Assembly: GCA_964469555.1 (NCBI GenBank)
Contig: CAYYAQ010000149.1
Coordinates: 1 to 12,588 of the forward strand
Length of the DNA stretch: 12,588 bases
From: CAYYAQ01 sp964469555
Lineage (GTDB): Bacteria > Planctomycetota > UBA1135 > UBA2386
Reading direction: 5' to 3'
This document shows, piece after piece, positions 1 to 7,437 of the stretch (the stretch's first letter is position 1; every line of letters begins with the position of its first letter). A program made the translations under genes and the position numbers. Under the pieces are notes generated by a model. It saw only the letters and a program-made list of their open reading frames with translations. It did not search any database and was not told the DNA's origin.

Positions 1-642
1 GGGGCGTCCCGTCGTTCCGGAAGTGTAGATGATGGTTGCCAGGTCTGAGGGTTTGATGTTCCCACGTTGCTTTGTCGGCAGGTCTGGATTGTCCTCGAGC
101 AGCAACCGTCCACGATCTTGCAGGGTTTCCAGATCGAGGATCTCGATCGGATCCGGAGCGGCGGGGAAGGCACACCCCCTTGGGTGATCTGTCAACACGA
201 TGTAGCGCAGGGTGTCGAGTCCGTGCAAATGGTCGGCGATGGGCTCGAGCATCGTGGCATCACTGATAAACAGCAGACCCGACTCGGTTTCGTCCAGGAG
301 GAATCTGCAGGTTGACGGCTCGGTGGATGGGTAGATCGGGACGTCGATCAAGCCGGCGATGAGGCATCCCATGTCGGTGATCGCAAATATCGCGTCACTA
401 CGCATGAGCATCGCCACGCGGTCGCCACGCTCGAAGCCCAGGCTCGATAGTCCCGCGGCGATCTGATCGGCGGCACTCTGGAATTCCAGACTTGAGATTG
501 CGTGCCAGCCATCAGCCTTGCGCTGATTCAATGCCCGCGGGTTTGGCCGGTGTGCGCACGCGTCGTCGAGGATTGCGGGTAGATTCCATCCGAGGACGGG
601 GGCCTTGGGACTGGAATGAACGGGAAGGAGATTCGTGGGCAT
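1..642 (-). CDS. AMP-forming long-chain acyl-CoA synthetase, N-terminal part (runs off left edge)
   Basis: The minus-strand frame from the ATG at 642-640 is open for 214 codons to the window edge. It ends in YTSGTTGRP (residues 206-214), the P-loop-like AMP/ATP-binding signature of the ANL superfamily (acyl-CoA synthetases, luciferases). Earlier motifs agree: a GDRVAMLMRS stretch and DVPIYPS near residue 100, the latter typical of long-chain fatty acid-CoA ligases of the FadD15/AMP-dependent synthetase group, which activate fatty acids to acyl-AMP and then acyl-CoA. No signal peptide is visible, so it is cytoplasmic. The family is usually about 550-650 aa, so roughly the last two thirds lie outside the window. 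No Shine-Dalgarno precedes the start; a TACAAT box lies 16 nt upstream, implying a very short leader. It is transcribed divergently from the cytochrome gene at 823. Exact chain-length specificity cannot be told. Confidence 0.93.
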   Translation of the reverse strand, partial: MPTNLLPVHSSPKAPVLGWNLPAILDDACAHRPNPRALNQRKADGWHAISSLEFQSAADQIAAGLSSLGFERGDRVAMLMRSDAIFAITDMGCLIAGLIDVPIYPSTEPSTCRFLLDETESGLLFISDATMLEPIADHLHGLDTLRYIVLTDHPRGCAFPAAPDPIEILDLETLQDRGRLLLEDNPDLPTKQRGNIKPSDLATIIYTSGTTGRP

Positions 643-658
643 GGAAGCGACGGGGACA

Positions 659-686
659 ATTGTAGCTTCGGAGCCCGAACTGGGAA
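659..686 (-). promoter_or_regulatory. candidate promoter of the acyl-CoA synthetase gene
   Basis: On the minus strand TTCCCA (686-681) and TACAAT (664-659) are separated by 16 nt. The -10 matches five of six consensus bases and the -35 four of six. Transcription would start only about ten bases before the ATG at 642. The -35 overlaps the edge of the dispersed repeat ending at 679. This is pattern matching only. Confidence 0.27.
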
Positions 687-753
687 GGCGAGGTTTACAC
701 GTTCCAACTTCTACCGGCGACGGTGAAAACTTGGAGCCGAAACCCTTACCCTC
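679..753 (-). repeat. 75-bp dispersed intergenic repeat, copy 1 (opposite orientation to the copy at 7063)
   Basis: Read on the minus strand from 753 to 679, this sequence aligns without gaps to 7063-7137 on the plus strand at 64 of 75 positions. It begins GAGGGTAAGGGTTTCG and ends CCTTCCCAGT. All eleven differences are transitions, and element positions 27-47 are identical in both copies. The element can fold: positions 10-14 (GGTTT) pair with 58-62 (AAACC), and an apical stem of TTTC+ACCG pairs with CGGT+GAAG around a TCGC loop, with one bulged A. In this copy an additional TCCAA/TTGGA helix (19-23 with 47-51) can form. It sits between two divergent genes and encodes nothing. It may be a REP/MITE-like element or a structured RNA; I do not recognise it as a named family. 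Confidence 0.85.
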
Positions 754-822
754 CCAGAGCTCGATGCCATAGCCACACAGACTTCTACGCACCGTTTCTC
801 CCAATCCCGCCGGTCTTGTCCC

Positions 823-3030
823 ATGCCCAATACGAAGTTCCTAGCAAGCGTCACCGCCCTCTTGATCGCCGGGCTCGCCCAGACCGGTCTGTCCCAGCCC
901 AGCAACATTCCGCACGACAAGCAGTACCAACCCAAAGATCAGCACTTTGCCCCCCTGCCTCCGGCCCAGGCGATCAAGACCATCCAAGTACCAAAGGGCT
1001 ATCATCTCGAGTGCATCGCGAGCGAACCCATGGTTCAGGAGCCGGCGAGCTTCGTCTTCGACGAAGATGGTTCGATCTACGTCTGCGAGTGGCTCACGTA
1101 CATGCAGGATGAGTACGGAGAGGGCCAACTCGACAAGGTGTGCCGAATCGTCAAGCTGGTCGATTCCGATGGCGACGGCAGGATGGACACCCGAACGGTG
1201 TTCGTCGACAAGATCCGGTTGCCGCGGACGGTGTTGCCATTGAAAGACCGGGTCCTGGTCAACATCACGGGGGAGAAAACCATCCACGCCTACTTCGACA
1301 AGGACAACGATGGTGTCGCCGACAGTCGTGAACCGGCCTTCGACGGTGGACCGCAGGGGGGCAACATCGAGCACCAGTTGTCGGGCTTGATCTGGAACCT
1401 GGACAACTACATCTACAGCAGCGACCGGCGCTTCAAGTACGTCGGCGGGAAGCTGCTACCAGAGCCCTACTCGAAAGCACGTATCACGCAGTGGGGCATC
1501 GCCCGCGACGATGACGGCCGCGTCTACTGTTCTTGGGCTGGCGGCGGCAATCCCGTCCACTCGTTCCAGTTTCCCGGTGGCTATCCGATCCTGGGTCTCT
1601 CGAAGCGGGAGGAACACGCGCCCGGGTACGACACGCCGCTGTCGATCTGCCGAGTAGAGGACCAGTCATCCGGCCACTACGACTTCAAGAACGACCGCGT
1701 CCTCAAGGTCTTCTCCGCGTCCTGTGGCCAGACGGTGCTTCGCAGCGATCGGACACCCCAGTGGTACGGCAACGTGGCGACACCCGAACCGGTCGGGCGG
1801 CTGATCCGCATGAGCACGATCAAGAGCGAAGGCGGCAAGCGCGTCGCGCACAACTCCTTCCCCGAGGGAGAGTTCATTCGTAGCACCGACGCCTTCTTTC
1901 GACCCGTATGGTCCGAGTCGGGCCCCGATGGCTGCTTCTACTTCTCGGACATGTACCGGGGAATCATCCAGGAGCGGACCTGGTTTCCGCACAAGGGCGA
2001 TCACATCTGGGTGAAACGCTACAAGCGGGTCAAGGAATGGGGCATGTTGAAGGTCTTCCGGCACGGGCGTATCTACAGGCTGGTGCGCGACGGCGAGAAG
2101 CCCCCACGACCCCCAAAGCTCAAGAACCTACCGAGCAGGCAACTGGTCAAGCACCTGGCCAGCGGCAATGGATGGATCCGGGATACTGCGCAGAAACTGA
2201 TCGTGTACAATGGCGATCCGTCAGTCGCCACCGAGCTCAAGAAGCTCGCCGCAACCTCTCCGTCCATCAACACTCGCATCGTCGCGCTCTGGACGCTCGA
2301 AGGCCTGGCCCAGCTGGACGAAAGCTCGTTGCTCGCAGCACTGGGTGACGAGGAAGAGCGCGTGCGACTCGCTGGCATCCACCTGGCCGAGTCCTTCCTG
2401 AAGAACCGGAAAGAGACCAGGGGCAAAGCCGTGGAAAAACGGGTCCTCTCGATGGTTGATAGCGCCCCACCTGACACGGCCATGCAGCTGATCCTGAGCT
2501 TGCGTCCAAGCATCGACCCTGCCTTCGAATCGGTACGGCAGAGGATCTCCGCTCGATACCCGGGGCACCCCTTGATTCGTCGCTACCTGAATCTGGAGAC
2601 ACGTCTCACCGACCAACAGCGACTCAGCGCCTCAGCCAGATCTGGATTGAAGATGTACGAGACGCTGTGCATCACTTGTCATGGCAAGGATGGAAAAGGT
2701 GTCAGGGATGGCGAGGGGTTTTTGGCACCACCGTTGCGGAAGGACCGCTGGTTCATGAAGCGCCGAGTCGATGTGATCACACGGATTCTGCTCAAAGGTG
2801 AGACTGGCCCGATCGGCGAACAGAGATACGGCGAGGGTCTGATGCTTCCGCTGGAGAACATCTACAGTGACACCCAACTCGCCGACATGATCAACTACAT
2901 CGGACTGACCTGGAACAACTGGAAGAAACCGATCGCCGCCGCCGAGATCCAACGAATTCGCGCTGAGATCGCCCACCGCAAATCACCGTACACGAACAAG
3001 GAGCTGGAGGCGGTGAAGCGTCGACGATAG
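823..3030 (+). CDS. secreted PVC-type membrane-bound dehydrogenase with HEAT repeats and C-terminal cytochrome c
   Basis: This 735-aa protein starts with a signal peptide (residues about 1-24, hydrophobic core ASVTALLIAGLAQ). Residues about 47-415 resemble the six-bladed beta-propeller of the planctomycete 'putative membrane-bound dehydrogenase' family (TIGR02604-like, related to glucose/sorbosone dehydrogenases), with calcium-type loops DSDGDGRMD (114-122) and DKDNDGVAD (159-167). Residues about 430-605 are helical and HEAT-like (ELKKLAATSPSINTRIVALWTLEGLA). The C-terminal domain is a class I-type cytochrome c: CITCH covers residues 616-620, and Met674 in YGEGLMLP is the likely sixth haem ligand (TIGR02603-like). 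It is presumably periplasmic and passes electrons from an unidentified oxidised substrate to the haem. At 735 aa it is shorter than many relatives but has all modules. No Shine-Dalgarno is visible before the ATG; the start is chosen because it gives the signal peptide directly. It stands alone, followed by decayed DNA. Confidence 0.9.
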   Translation: MPNTKFLASVTALLIAGLAQTGLSQPSNIPHDKQYQPKDQHFAPLPPAQAIKTIQVPKGYHLECIASEPMVQEPASFVFDEDGSIYVCEWLTYMQDEYGEGQLDKVCRIVKLVDSDGDGRMDTRTVFVDKIRLPRTVLPLKDRVLVNITGEKTIHAYFDKDNDGVADSREPAFDGGPQGGNIEHQLSGLIWNLDNYIYSSDRRFKYVGGKLLPEPYSKARITQWGIARDDDGRVYCSWAGGGNPVHSFQFPGGYPILGLSKREEHAPGYDTPLSICRVEDQSSGHYDFKNDRVLKVFSASCGQTVLRSDRTPQWYGNVATPEPVGRLIRMSTIKSEGGKRVAHNSFPEGEFIRSTDAFFRPVWSESGPDGCFYFSDMYRGIIQERTWFPHKGDHIWVKRYKRVKEWGMLKVFRHGRIYRLVRDGEKPPRPPKLKNLPSRQLVKHLASGNGWIRDTAQKLIVYNGDPSVATELKKLAATSPSINTRIVALWTLEGLAQLDESSLLAALGDEEERVRLAGIHLAESFLKNRKETRGKAVEKRVLSMVDSAPPDTAMQLILSLRPSIDPAFESVRQRISARYPGHPLIRRYLNLETRLTDQQRLSASARSGLKMYETLCITCHGKDGKGVRDGEGFLAPPLRKDRWFMKRRVDVITRILLKGETGPIGEQRYGEGLMLPLENIYSDTQLADMINYIGLTWNNWKKPIAAAEIQRIRAEIAHRKSPYTNKELEAVKRRR

Positions 3031-3084
3031 AGCCCTCTCGATCTTCATCACCTGGCTACTCAGGAGTCGGCAGACCTCATCTCT

Positions 3085-3180
3085 GTAGACGCCCCAGTCC
3101 TTCCAACTCATGTCATCCGCGAGCATGAGAAGGATGTTCGGTCGCTTCGCTTGGCTCTCCAGGCCTGCCATGGCGGACAA
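3085..3180 (-). pseudogene. sulfatase N-terminal remnant
   Basis: A minus-strand frame reads MSAMAGLESQ then AKRPNILLMLADDMSWKDWGVY (residues 11-32). That is the N-terminal strand of type I sulfatases, including the paired Asp (ADDM) that binds the catalytic Ca2+. After the Tyr at about 3085 the similarity stops: the next residues are unrelated, and the frame runs into the 3' end of the cytochrome gene, with its stop at 2983-2985. The formylglycine site (CxPSR) and the remaining 400+ residues are absent, and there is no normal signal peptide. Sulfatases are abundant in marine Planctomycetota, so this is most likely the stub left after deletion of a resident gene. Confidence 0.72.
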
Positions 3181-3399
3181 GAGGGCTCACCCCAGATTTC
3201 CACGAGGGCCCCGGCAACGCCGACCGCAGGCACCGCCACGACACGGCGCTCGCCCCTCTCCCAGGGCCGTATGGATGCTCTCCAACACTCAATCCCCACA
3301 TGGGGACGAACCTCATCCCCTCTCCCTCTGAATCGAGGGCCGCTACCCCCCAATCAAGGCACACTGGCTTTCCAGCTTCACGACAACGGCAGCGTCCCC

Positions 3400-3609
3400 G
3401 GCATGGCCCGCCACGTCACCCGCCCCCCATTCGCGCAGGACCGGCTGTCGGTCACCCGCGGCGGCGACGTGATCTATCGCTTTCGTCACCCATGGAACAA
3501 CGGCAAGACCGCGGTGGTCATGGATCCGATGACGTTTCTGTCGCGGCTCGCGGCCCAAGTACCGCCACCACGCCGGCATGTGTTGACCAAGAAGCGCTTG
3601 AACATGTGA
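3400..3609 (+). pseudogene. IS91-family (Y2-type) transposase, C-terminal remnant
   Basis: The frame ending at the TGA at 3607-3609 reads GMARHVTRPPFAQDRLSV, then VIYRFRHPWNNGKTAVVMDP, then MTFLSRLAAQVPPPRRHVL. This matches the conserved C-terminal block of IS91/ISCR-type 'putative transposases' (a pattern like R-Y-V-x-R-P-P-x-A-x-x-R-L, then Y-R-x-x-R-P-W-x-x-G-x-T, then F-x-x-x-L-x-x-L-V-P-x-P-R-x-H). These are HUH rolling-circle transposases. The N-terminal zinc finger and HUH/Tyr catalytic domain are missing, and the tail after PPPRRHVL (TKKRLNM) does not fit the family, so both ends are truncated. The preceding 200 bases hold no recognisable part of it. It cannot be active. Confidence 0.75.
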
Positions 3610-3719
3610 GCCGATCGAGCGCGCTCCCTCTCCCTACGATCATTACCGCTGATGGAGACCAAGACAGAATCCCAACGTCGATGATTGAATCGATGTATCT
3701 ACGGACTCCCGCGATTGCC

Positions 3720-3728
3720 TGTTACAAT
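3720..3728 (+). promoter_or_regulatory. candidate extended -10 promoter for the HzsA-like gene
   Basis: TGTTACAAT matches the extended -10 consensus TGnTATAAT at eight of nine informative positions and lies about 60 bases upstream of the chosen start at 3789. No good -35 is visible, which an extended -10 can tolerate. The same TACAAT hexamer precedes the acyl-CoA synthetase gene. Confidence 0.3.
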
Positions 3729-3788
3729 GCGCCAACCTGGGCCATTCCTCCGGATGGTCCCGAGCGAACCACTCCCGAGCCCCTCTCC

Positions 3789-5975
3789 ATGATGCGGATA
3801 TCTCTCAAGGTCCTCGCTGGTCTGTCTACCTGCCTCGCGCTACCTCTGGGGGCGCAGCTCTCTCCCGACCGTGCGACCGACCCGACCGCAACGCGCGCAA
3901 CACTGCGCAAGCTGCTGCCCGGTGTCGAGCAACTCCTGTTCGTCAAGCGCTACACCTTTCAATCTAGCCACTACTACACCGACTTCATCGACGGCTGCCA
4001 GCACTTCAGTGGCAACCTGAGTCTGTTGTCGCTGAAAGACGGGAGCGTAAGGGACCTGGTCCCCGAGCTATCAAAAGGTATCTTCGGACGGTTCGACCTA
4101 TCGTTCGACGGGCAACGGGTCGTCTTCGGTTGGAAGGAGAAACTGGGCGTCGGCTTTCGCCTCTGGGAGGTCGGCATCGACGGTACAGGGCTGCGCCAGC
4201 TCACCCACCCACCGGCTGACGAGGACGCTCGGATTGCGAAGTACAAGCTCGATTGGTGGAAGTCGTACATGCACCACACCGACGACATGCACCCCTGCTA
4301 TCTACCTGACGGCGGGATTTGCTTCGCTTCGACTCGGTGCGAATACAGCACGCTCTGCGATGCACCCGACAAGTTGACCACGTCGGTGCTCTACCGTTGT
4401 GATGGCAATGGGCACAAGCTGGAACGCCTGTCCAACAGCTCGATCAGCGAATCGGCACCGAGCATGATCAGTGACGGTCGCCTCCTGTACACGCGCTGGG
4501 AGTACCTGGACAAGGGCGCCGTAGTGGTCAAGGGTCTGTGGGCCATGAACCCGGACGGGACCGCGTCAACAGAAGTCTACGGCAATGACATCGCCCTCCC
4601 CGACACCTTCAACGTCGGCCGAGAGATCCCCGGCAAGAAGAACCAGTACATCGCCATTGGCGCTCCTCACATGCCCCTGGGTGTCGGAACCGTGATCCGC
4701 TTGGACATGAACAAGGACATCCGGACACGGGCTCCAATGCAGTACGTGACAGCCAACGTGGACGTGCGCCAGGAATTCGGCTTCAACCATCTTGTCGACG
4801 GGCAATGGCAGAGAACCAAGACCGGTCCCTTGTACATGGACCCCTTTCCACTCAGCGAGAAGCACTTTCTCGTCGCACACAACCCTGATCGTCCCTGGAA
4901 TGACGAGTCGGCCTACGGCCTGTACCTGCTCGATGACTCGGGGCAAGCCCAGCTGATCTACAAGGATCCGACCTACTCCTGCTGGATGCCCGTACCCTTG
5001 CGCGCACGGCCTCGCCCACCGGTGATCCACACGACACCGAACGCTGACGCAGCCAAGCAGAACTCAGCTATCGTCATGGTGACCGACGTCTACCACGGTC
5101 TCAGCAAGGTGAAACCTGGTGCGGTCCGATTCATCCGGATCAACGAACAAGTGCCTCGCCCTTGGAGTGCTCGGCGGCGATGGTCCGGCGACTCGGCCTA
5201 CCAGCAGCACGCCGTTCACACCATGGACACCCACTACGGTCTGAAACTCCAACACGGCATCGTGCCGGTCGAGGCCGACGGTTCCGCACACTTCACCGTC
5301 CCAGCCGACCGCAATATCTTCTTGCAGTTGCTCGATGCAGACTACATGGAGATCCAACGCGAACGGACCTACATCAACTATCGCCCGGGCGAGGTACGCG
5401 CCTGCGTCGGCTGCCACGAGAAGCCGAACAACACACCGCGCATGGCTCCAACTGCGATGGCCTTCCGCCGCACCCCTTCGTCACCCGGACCGCAACCTGG
5501 AGAAAAGAGGGGTTCTCGCCCCCTGCACTACCCAACCGACGTGCAACCGGTGTTCGACCGCCACTGCGTGTCATGCCACGGAGTGGCCGAGCCAGATGGC
5601 GATCTGGACCTGACCGGAACCGAAACAAAACTGTTCACCAGCTCGTACGAGAACATCATCAAGCGCGGATTGCTGACCCTGATCCGGGAGAACCATCCAA
5701 AAGTCGGCAACGCCAAGTATCTGCCAGCCTACTCCCTTGGATCGCACGCCAGCCGCCTGATCGACGTGATCCGTGACGGCAAACACTACGACGTCCAACT
5801 GCCGACGGAAGACCGTGTGCGACTTACGACCTGGGTGGACAGCAACGGGCAGTACTACGGTTCATACTGGGGACGTCGCAACCTGCGCTACAAGGGCCAC
5901 CCGAACTACCGACCTGCGGTTCAGTTCGAGGACGTGACACGACCTACGCCACTGTTGCCCGAAGACAAACGGTGA
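3789..5975 (+). CDS. secreted HzsA-like di-haem cytochrome with N-terminal beta-propeller
   Basis: The 728-aa product starts at MMRISLKVLAGL, a signal peptide cleaved around GAQ (residues 21-23). A second ATG follows immediately at 3792. Residues about 45-420 form TolB/PD40-like propeller blades (DLSFDGQRVVFG, IDGTGLRQLTH, LPDGGICFAS, MNPDGT). Residues about 425-535 resemble the hydrazine synthase alpha-subunit middle domain seen in many planctomycete proteins (GIVPVEADGSAHFTVPADR, then YRPGEVRACVGCHE). Two c-type haem motifs follow: CVGCH (539-543) and CVSCH (593-597), the latter in a C-terminal cytochrome domain ending with LTTWVDSNGQYYGSYWG. HzsA in anammox bacteria has the same order of modules and similar size. 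Here no hzsB/hzsC neighbours are present, so hydrazine synthesis is not implied; a periplasmic redox enzyme of unknown substrate is. No Shine-Dalgarno is seen. It ends 29 bases from the convergent epimerase gene. Confidence 0.88.
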   Translation: MMRISLKVLAGLSTCLALPLGAQLSPDRATDPTATRATLRKLLPGVEQLLFVKRYTFQSSHYYTDFIDGCQHFSGNLSLLSLKDGSVRDLVPELSKGIFGRFDLSFDGQRVVFGWKEKLGVGFRLWEVGIDGTGLRQLTHPPADEDARIAKYKLDWWKSYMHHTDDMHPCYLPDGGICFASTRCEYSTLCDAPDKLTTSVLYRCDGNGHKLERLSNSSISESAPSMISDGRLLYTRWEYLDKGAVVVKGLWAMNPDGTASTEVYGNDIALPDTFNVGREIPGKKNQYIAIGAPHMPLGVGTVIRLDMNKDIRTRAPMQYVTANVDVRQEFGFNHLVDGQWQRTKTGPLYMDPFPLSEKHFLVAHNPDRPWNDESAYGLYLLDDSGQAQLIYKDPTYSCWMPVPLRARPRPPVIHTTPNADAAKQNSAIVMVTDVYHGLSKVKPGAVRFIRINEQVPRPWSARRRWSGDSAYQQHAVHTMDTHYGLKLQHGIVPVEADGSAHFTVPADRNIFLQLLDADYMEIQRERTYINYRPGEVRACVGCHEKPNNTPRMAPTAMAFRRTPSSPGPQPGEKRGSRPLHYPTDVQPVFDRHCVSCHGVAEPDGDLDLTGTETKLFTSSYENIIKRGLLTLIRENHPKVGNAKYLPAYSLGSHASRLIDVIRDGKHYDVQLPTEDRVRLTTWVDSNGQYYGSYWGRRNLRYKGHPNYRPAVQFEDVTRPTPLLPEDKR

Positions 5976-6004
5976 TGCGAAGCCGGGCAGGACCCCGCAT
6001 TGAA

Positions 6005-6886
6005 CTACGCCTTACCGATCACCAATCGATCGATCAGCTTCGACGTATCAGCCAGATCGCGATCACGACCTTCGCGGGTTGCCCAACCGGAGAAGCCGAT
6101 CTCGAGGAGTGCCGCACGGACTTTGTCCCAATCCACATCACCCTCACCCAGTCGGCAAAAACGGGACTTCACACCCCAATCCTTGATATCGAGTTTCACG
6201 ATCCGATTGCCGAGGGTCCGAATCCACTCCTCCGCAGGCGCAAACTTCTGCATGTTCCCGATATCAAAGTAGGCGCCGACCCACGGGCTATTGAAAGCGT
6301 CGATGTAGTCGCGGAACTTGTCAGGAGACTCGCAGAAGCCATTCCACACCGTCTCGATGAGGATCCGAACACCAATCCGGCTCGCGAGCGGCAGGAGCGG
6401 TCTGACTTCGGCAATTGAACGGTTCCACACATCATCGTGGGTCTCGTTCGCGCCGCTGACTTTGCCCGGAACCAGCAACACGGCAGAGCCACCAAGTGTG
6501 TGCGTGTCGCGCAAGTCCCGCTCCAGCATGGCGCGTCCCTTCGCGCGGACAGCGGCATCGGGACTGCTCAGCCGAGTGCTCCAGTGCCAGTTGCAAACCT
6601 TGCCGTGCACCATGACACCGGTCTTCTCCGCTGCAGCCCGATAGTCGGCTGCGTCACCGACATTGCCGCTCTCGACGCCGTCGAACCCGAGCGCCTTCAA
6701 GCGGTCAAAGAACTGCTGCGGGGATTCCTTGCCTTTCTTACCCCCCTTTACTGCCTTGAAGATCTTGCCTTCGAGCGTAGTCGAGGCCTTGGGCCGTGCG
6801 CGGCCCGGTGTGGTGCCCAAGAATCCTGCGGCGGCGGCGGCCGTCGATGCCTGGAGCCATTCACGTCGAGTGAGTGGAAGTTTCAT
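6005..6886 (-). CDS. Tat-exported sugar phosphate isomerase/epimerase-like TIM-barrel protein
   Basis: This 293-aa protein begins MKLPLTRREWLQAS followed by an Ala-rich hydrophobic stretch to about residue 24, a twin-arginine signal of the kind planctomycetes use for many TIM-barrel hydrolases and epimerases. The mature part has the xylose-isomerase-like fold (PF01261): FFDRLKALGFDGVESGNV near 59-76, LIETVWNG (176-183) with Glu178 as probable metal ligand, GAYFDIGN (204-211) with Asp208, and KLDIKDW (231-237). The closing TREG (270-273) also suits the barrel. These enzymes isomerise or epimerise sugars using a divalent metal; the substrate here is unknown. AGGGA lies nine bases before the ATG, a better ribosome site than its neighbours have. 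It is convergent with the HzsA-like gene and shows no operon partner. Confidence 0.88.
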   Translation of the reverse strand: MKLPLTRREWLQASTAAAAAGFLGTTPGRARPKASTTLEGKIFKAVKGGKKGKESPQQFFDRLKALGFDGVESGNVGDAADYRAAAEKTGVMVHGKVCNWHWSTRLSSPDAAVRAKGRAMLERDLRDTHTLGGSAVLLVPGKVSGANETHDDVWNRSIAEVRPLLPLASRIGVRILIETVWNGFCESPDKFRDYIDAFNSPWVGAYFDIGNMQKFAPAEEWIRTLGNRIVKLDIKDWGVKSRFCRLGEGDVDWDKVRAALLEIGFSGWATREGRDRDLADTSKLIDRLVIGKA

Positions 6887-7437
6887 TGTGGGTGATCCCT
6901 GGTTGGTGACAGTTGGGCTGCCGATAGATCCTAGTGGAGCGTCGCCTCAATGTCGGCGCCCGTCCGCCGTCGTCCGGATTGATGATCGCTCCCACGTTCG
7001 TGGGCCCCAGCAGCGATGCTGGTGCGATTTCGCAAAGGTCGGCAAAACCTACCATGACATCTGAGGGCAAGGGTCTCGACCCCAGATCTTCACCGTCGCC
7101 GGTAGAAGTCGGAACGCGTAGACCTCGCCTCCCCAGTCTCTGCGATGGATGAGCGGGGGGGGGTTCCAGGCAACGTCGGATCTGGGGCGGGTCACGGACT
7201 GGAGCGAGCACTCGCCGTCGTGCGCCACAGGGGCAGGCGACTACGGCCGACAACGGTGACTGAGGTACGAGCAAAGTCCTCCTCCCTCCCGCTGGTAGGC
7301 AGTGTCGAGCGGCAACGCGCATTTCGCCGTGTTCCAAACGAGACACGGTGCGTATCGCCTCGGATCACTGCTCGATCAGGAACTCCGAGCTATACTCAAT
7401 GAATCGCCCCACGGGCATGCCAGGAGAGCCTTTTTTT
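6887..7437. other. intergenic region without a convincing gene
   Basis: Open frames here are short or Arg/Pro-rich and match nothing I recognise. The stretch holds the second copy of the 75-bp repeat (7063-7137), a run of nine G at 7155-7163, and a run of seven T at 7431-7437 directly beside the stop codon of the RND fragment. A TATACT box on the plus strand at 7391 has no -35 or gene to serve. Confidence 0.6.
7063..7137 (+). repeat. 75-bp dispersed intergenic repeat, copy 2
   Basis: This copy starts GAGGGCAAGGGTCTCG and ends CCTCCCCAGT. It aligns ungapped to the reverse complement of 679-753 with eleven transitions and no transversion. The invariant core runs from TTCACCGTCGCC through GGTAGAAGT. 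Element positions 10-14 read GGTCT and 58-62 read AGACC, so the outer helix seen in copy 1 (GGTTT/AAACC) is kept through a T-A to C-G change at pair 13-59. Pair 26-46 is C-G here and U-G in copy 1. The 19-23/47-51 helix of copy 1 is not preserved. Similarity ends abruptly after CCCAGT; upstream only a loose CTA-CATG-CATC resemblance continues. Confidence 0.85.

Larger units (their letters stand above)
3031..3788. other. decayed intergenic zone between two cytochrome genes
   Basis: These 758 bases hold no intact gene. Contents are the sulfatase stub near 3085-3180, the transposase tail at 3400-3609, and a short inverted repeat CCCCA-CA-TGGGG at 3294-3305. A long open frame begins upstream at 3300 in the frame of the next gene, but its first 160 or so codons are Pro/Arg-rich and precede a clear signal peptide. 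I treat that extension as non-coding. Confidence 0.6.

Noticed and set aside
3300..3788. N-terminal extension of the HzsA-like frame, giving an 891-aa protein
   Set aside because: The extension is Pro/Arg/Ser-rich, overlaps the transposase remnant in another frame, and precedes an obvious signal peptide at 3789.
3789..5975. Evidence for anammox (hydrazine synthase) metabolism
   Set aside because: Only an alpha-like protein is present, without beta/gamma partners, and such homologues are common in non-anammox Planctomycetota.
7063..7100. tRNA T-arm-like GGGTCTCGACCCC and the corresponding sequence at 11997
   Set aside because: Stem and loop lengths do not fit a T-arm and no acceptor or anticodon arms can be placed around them.
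7155..7163. Run of nine G as a phase-variation tract
   Set aside because: It is not in or just upstream of any credible gene; a sequencing artefact is as likely.
6861..7346. Minus-strand 161-codon frame across the intergenic region
   Set aside because: Arg/Pro-rich, reads through the repeat copy, and overlaps the epimerase start; consistent with a chance frame in GC-rich DNA.
7420..7437. Plus-strand terminator ending in seven T
   Set aside because: No stable stem precedes the T run and no plus-strand gene ends there.
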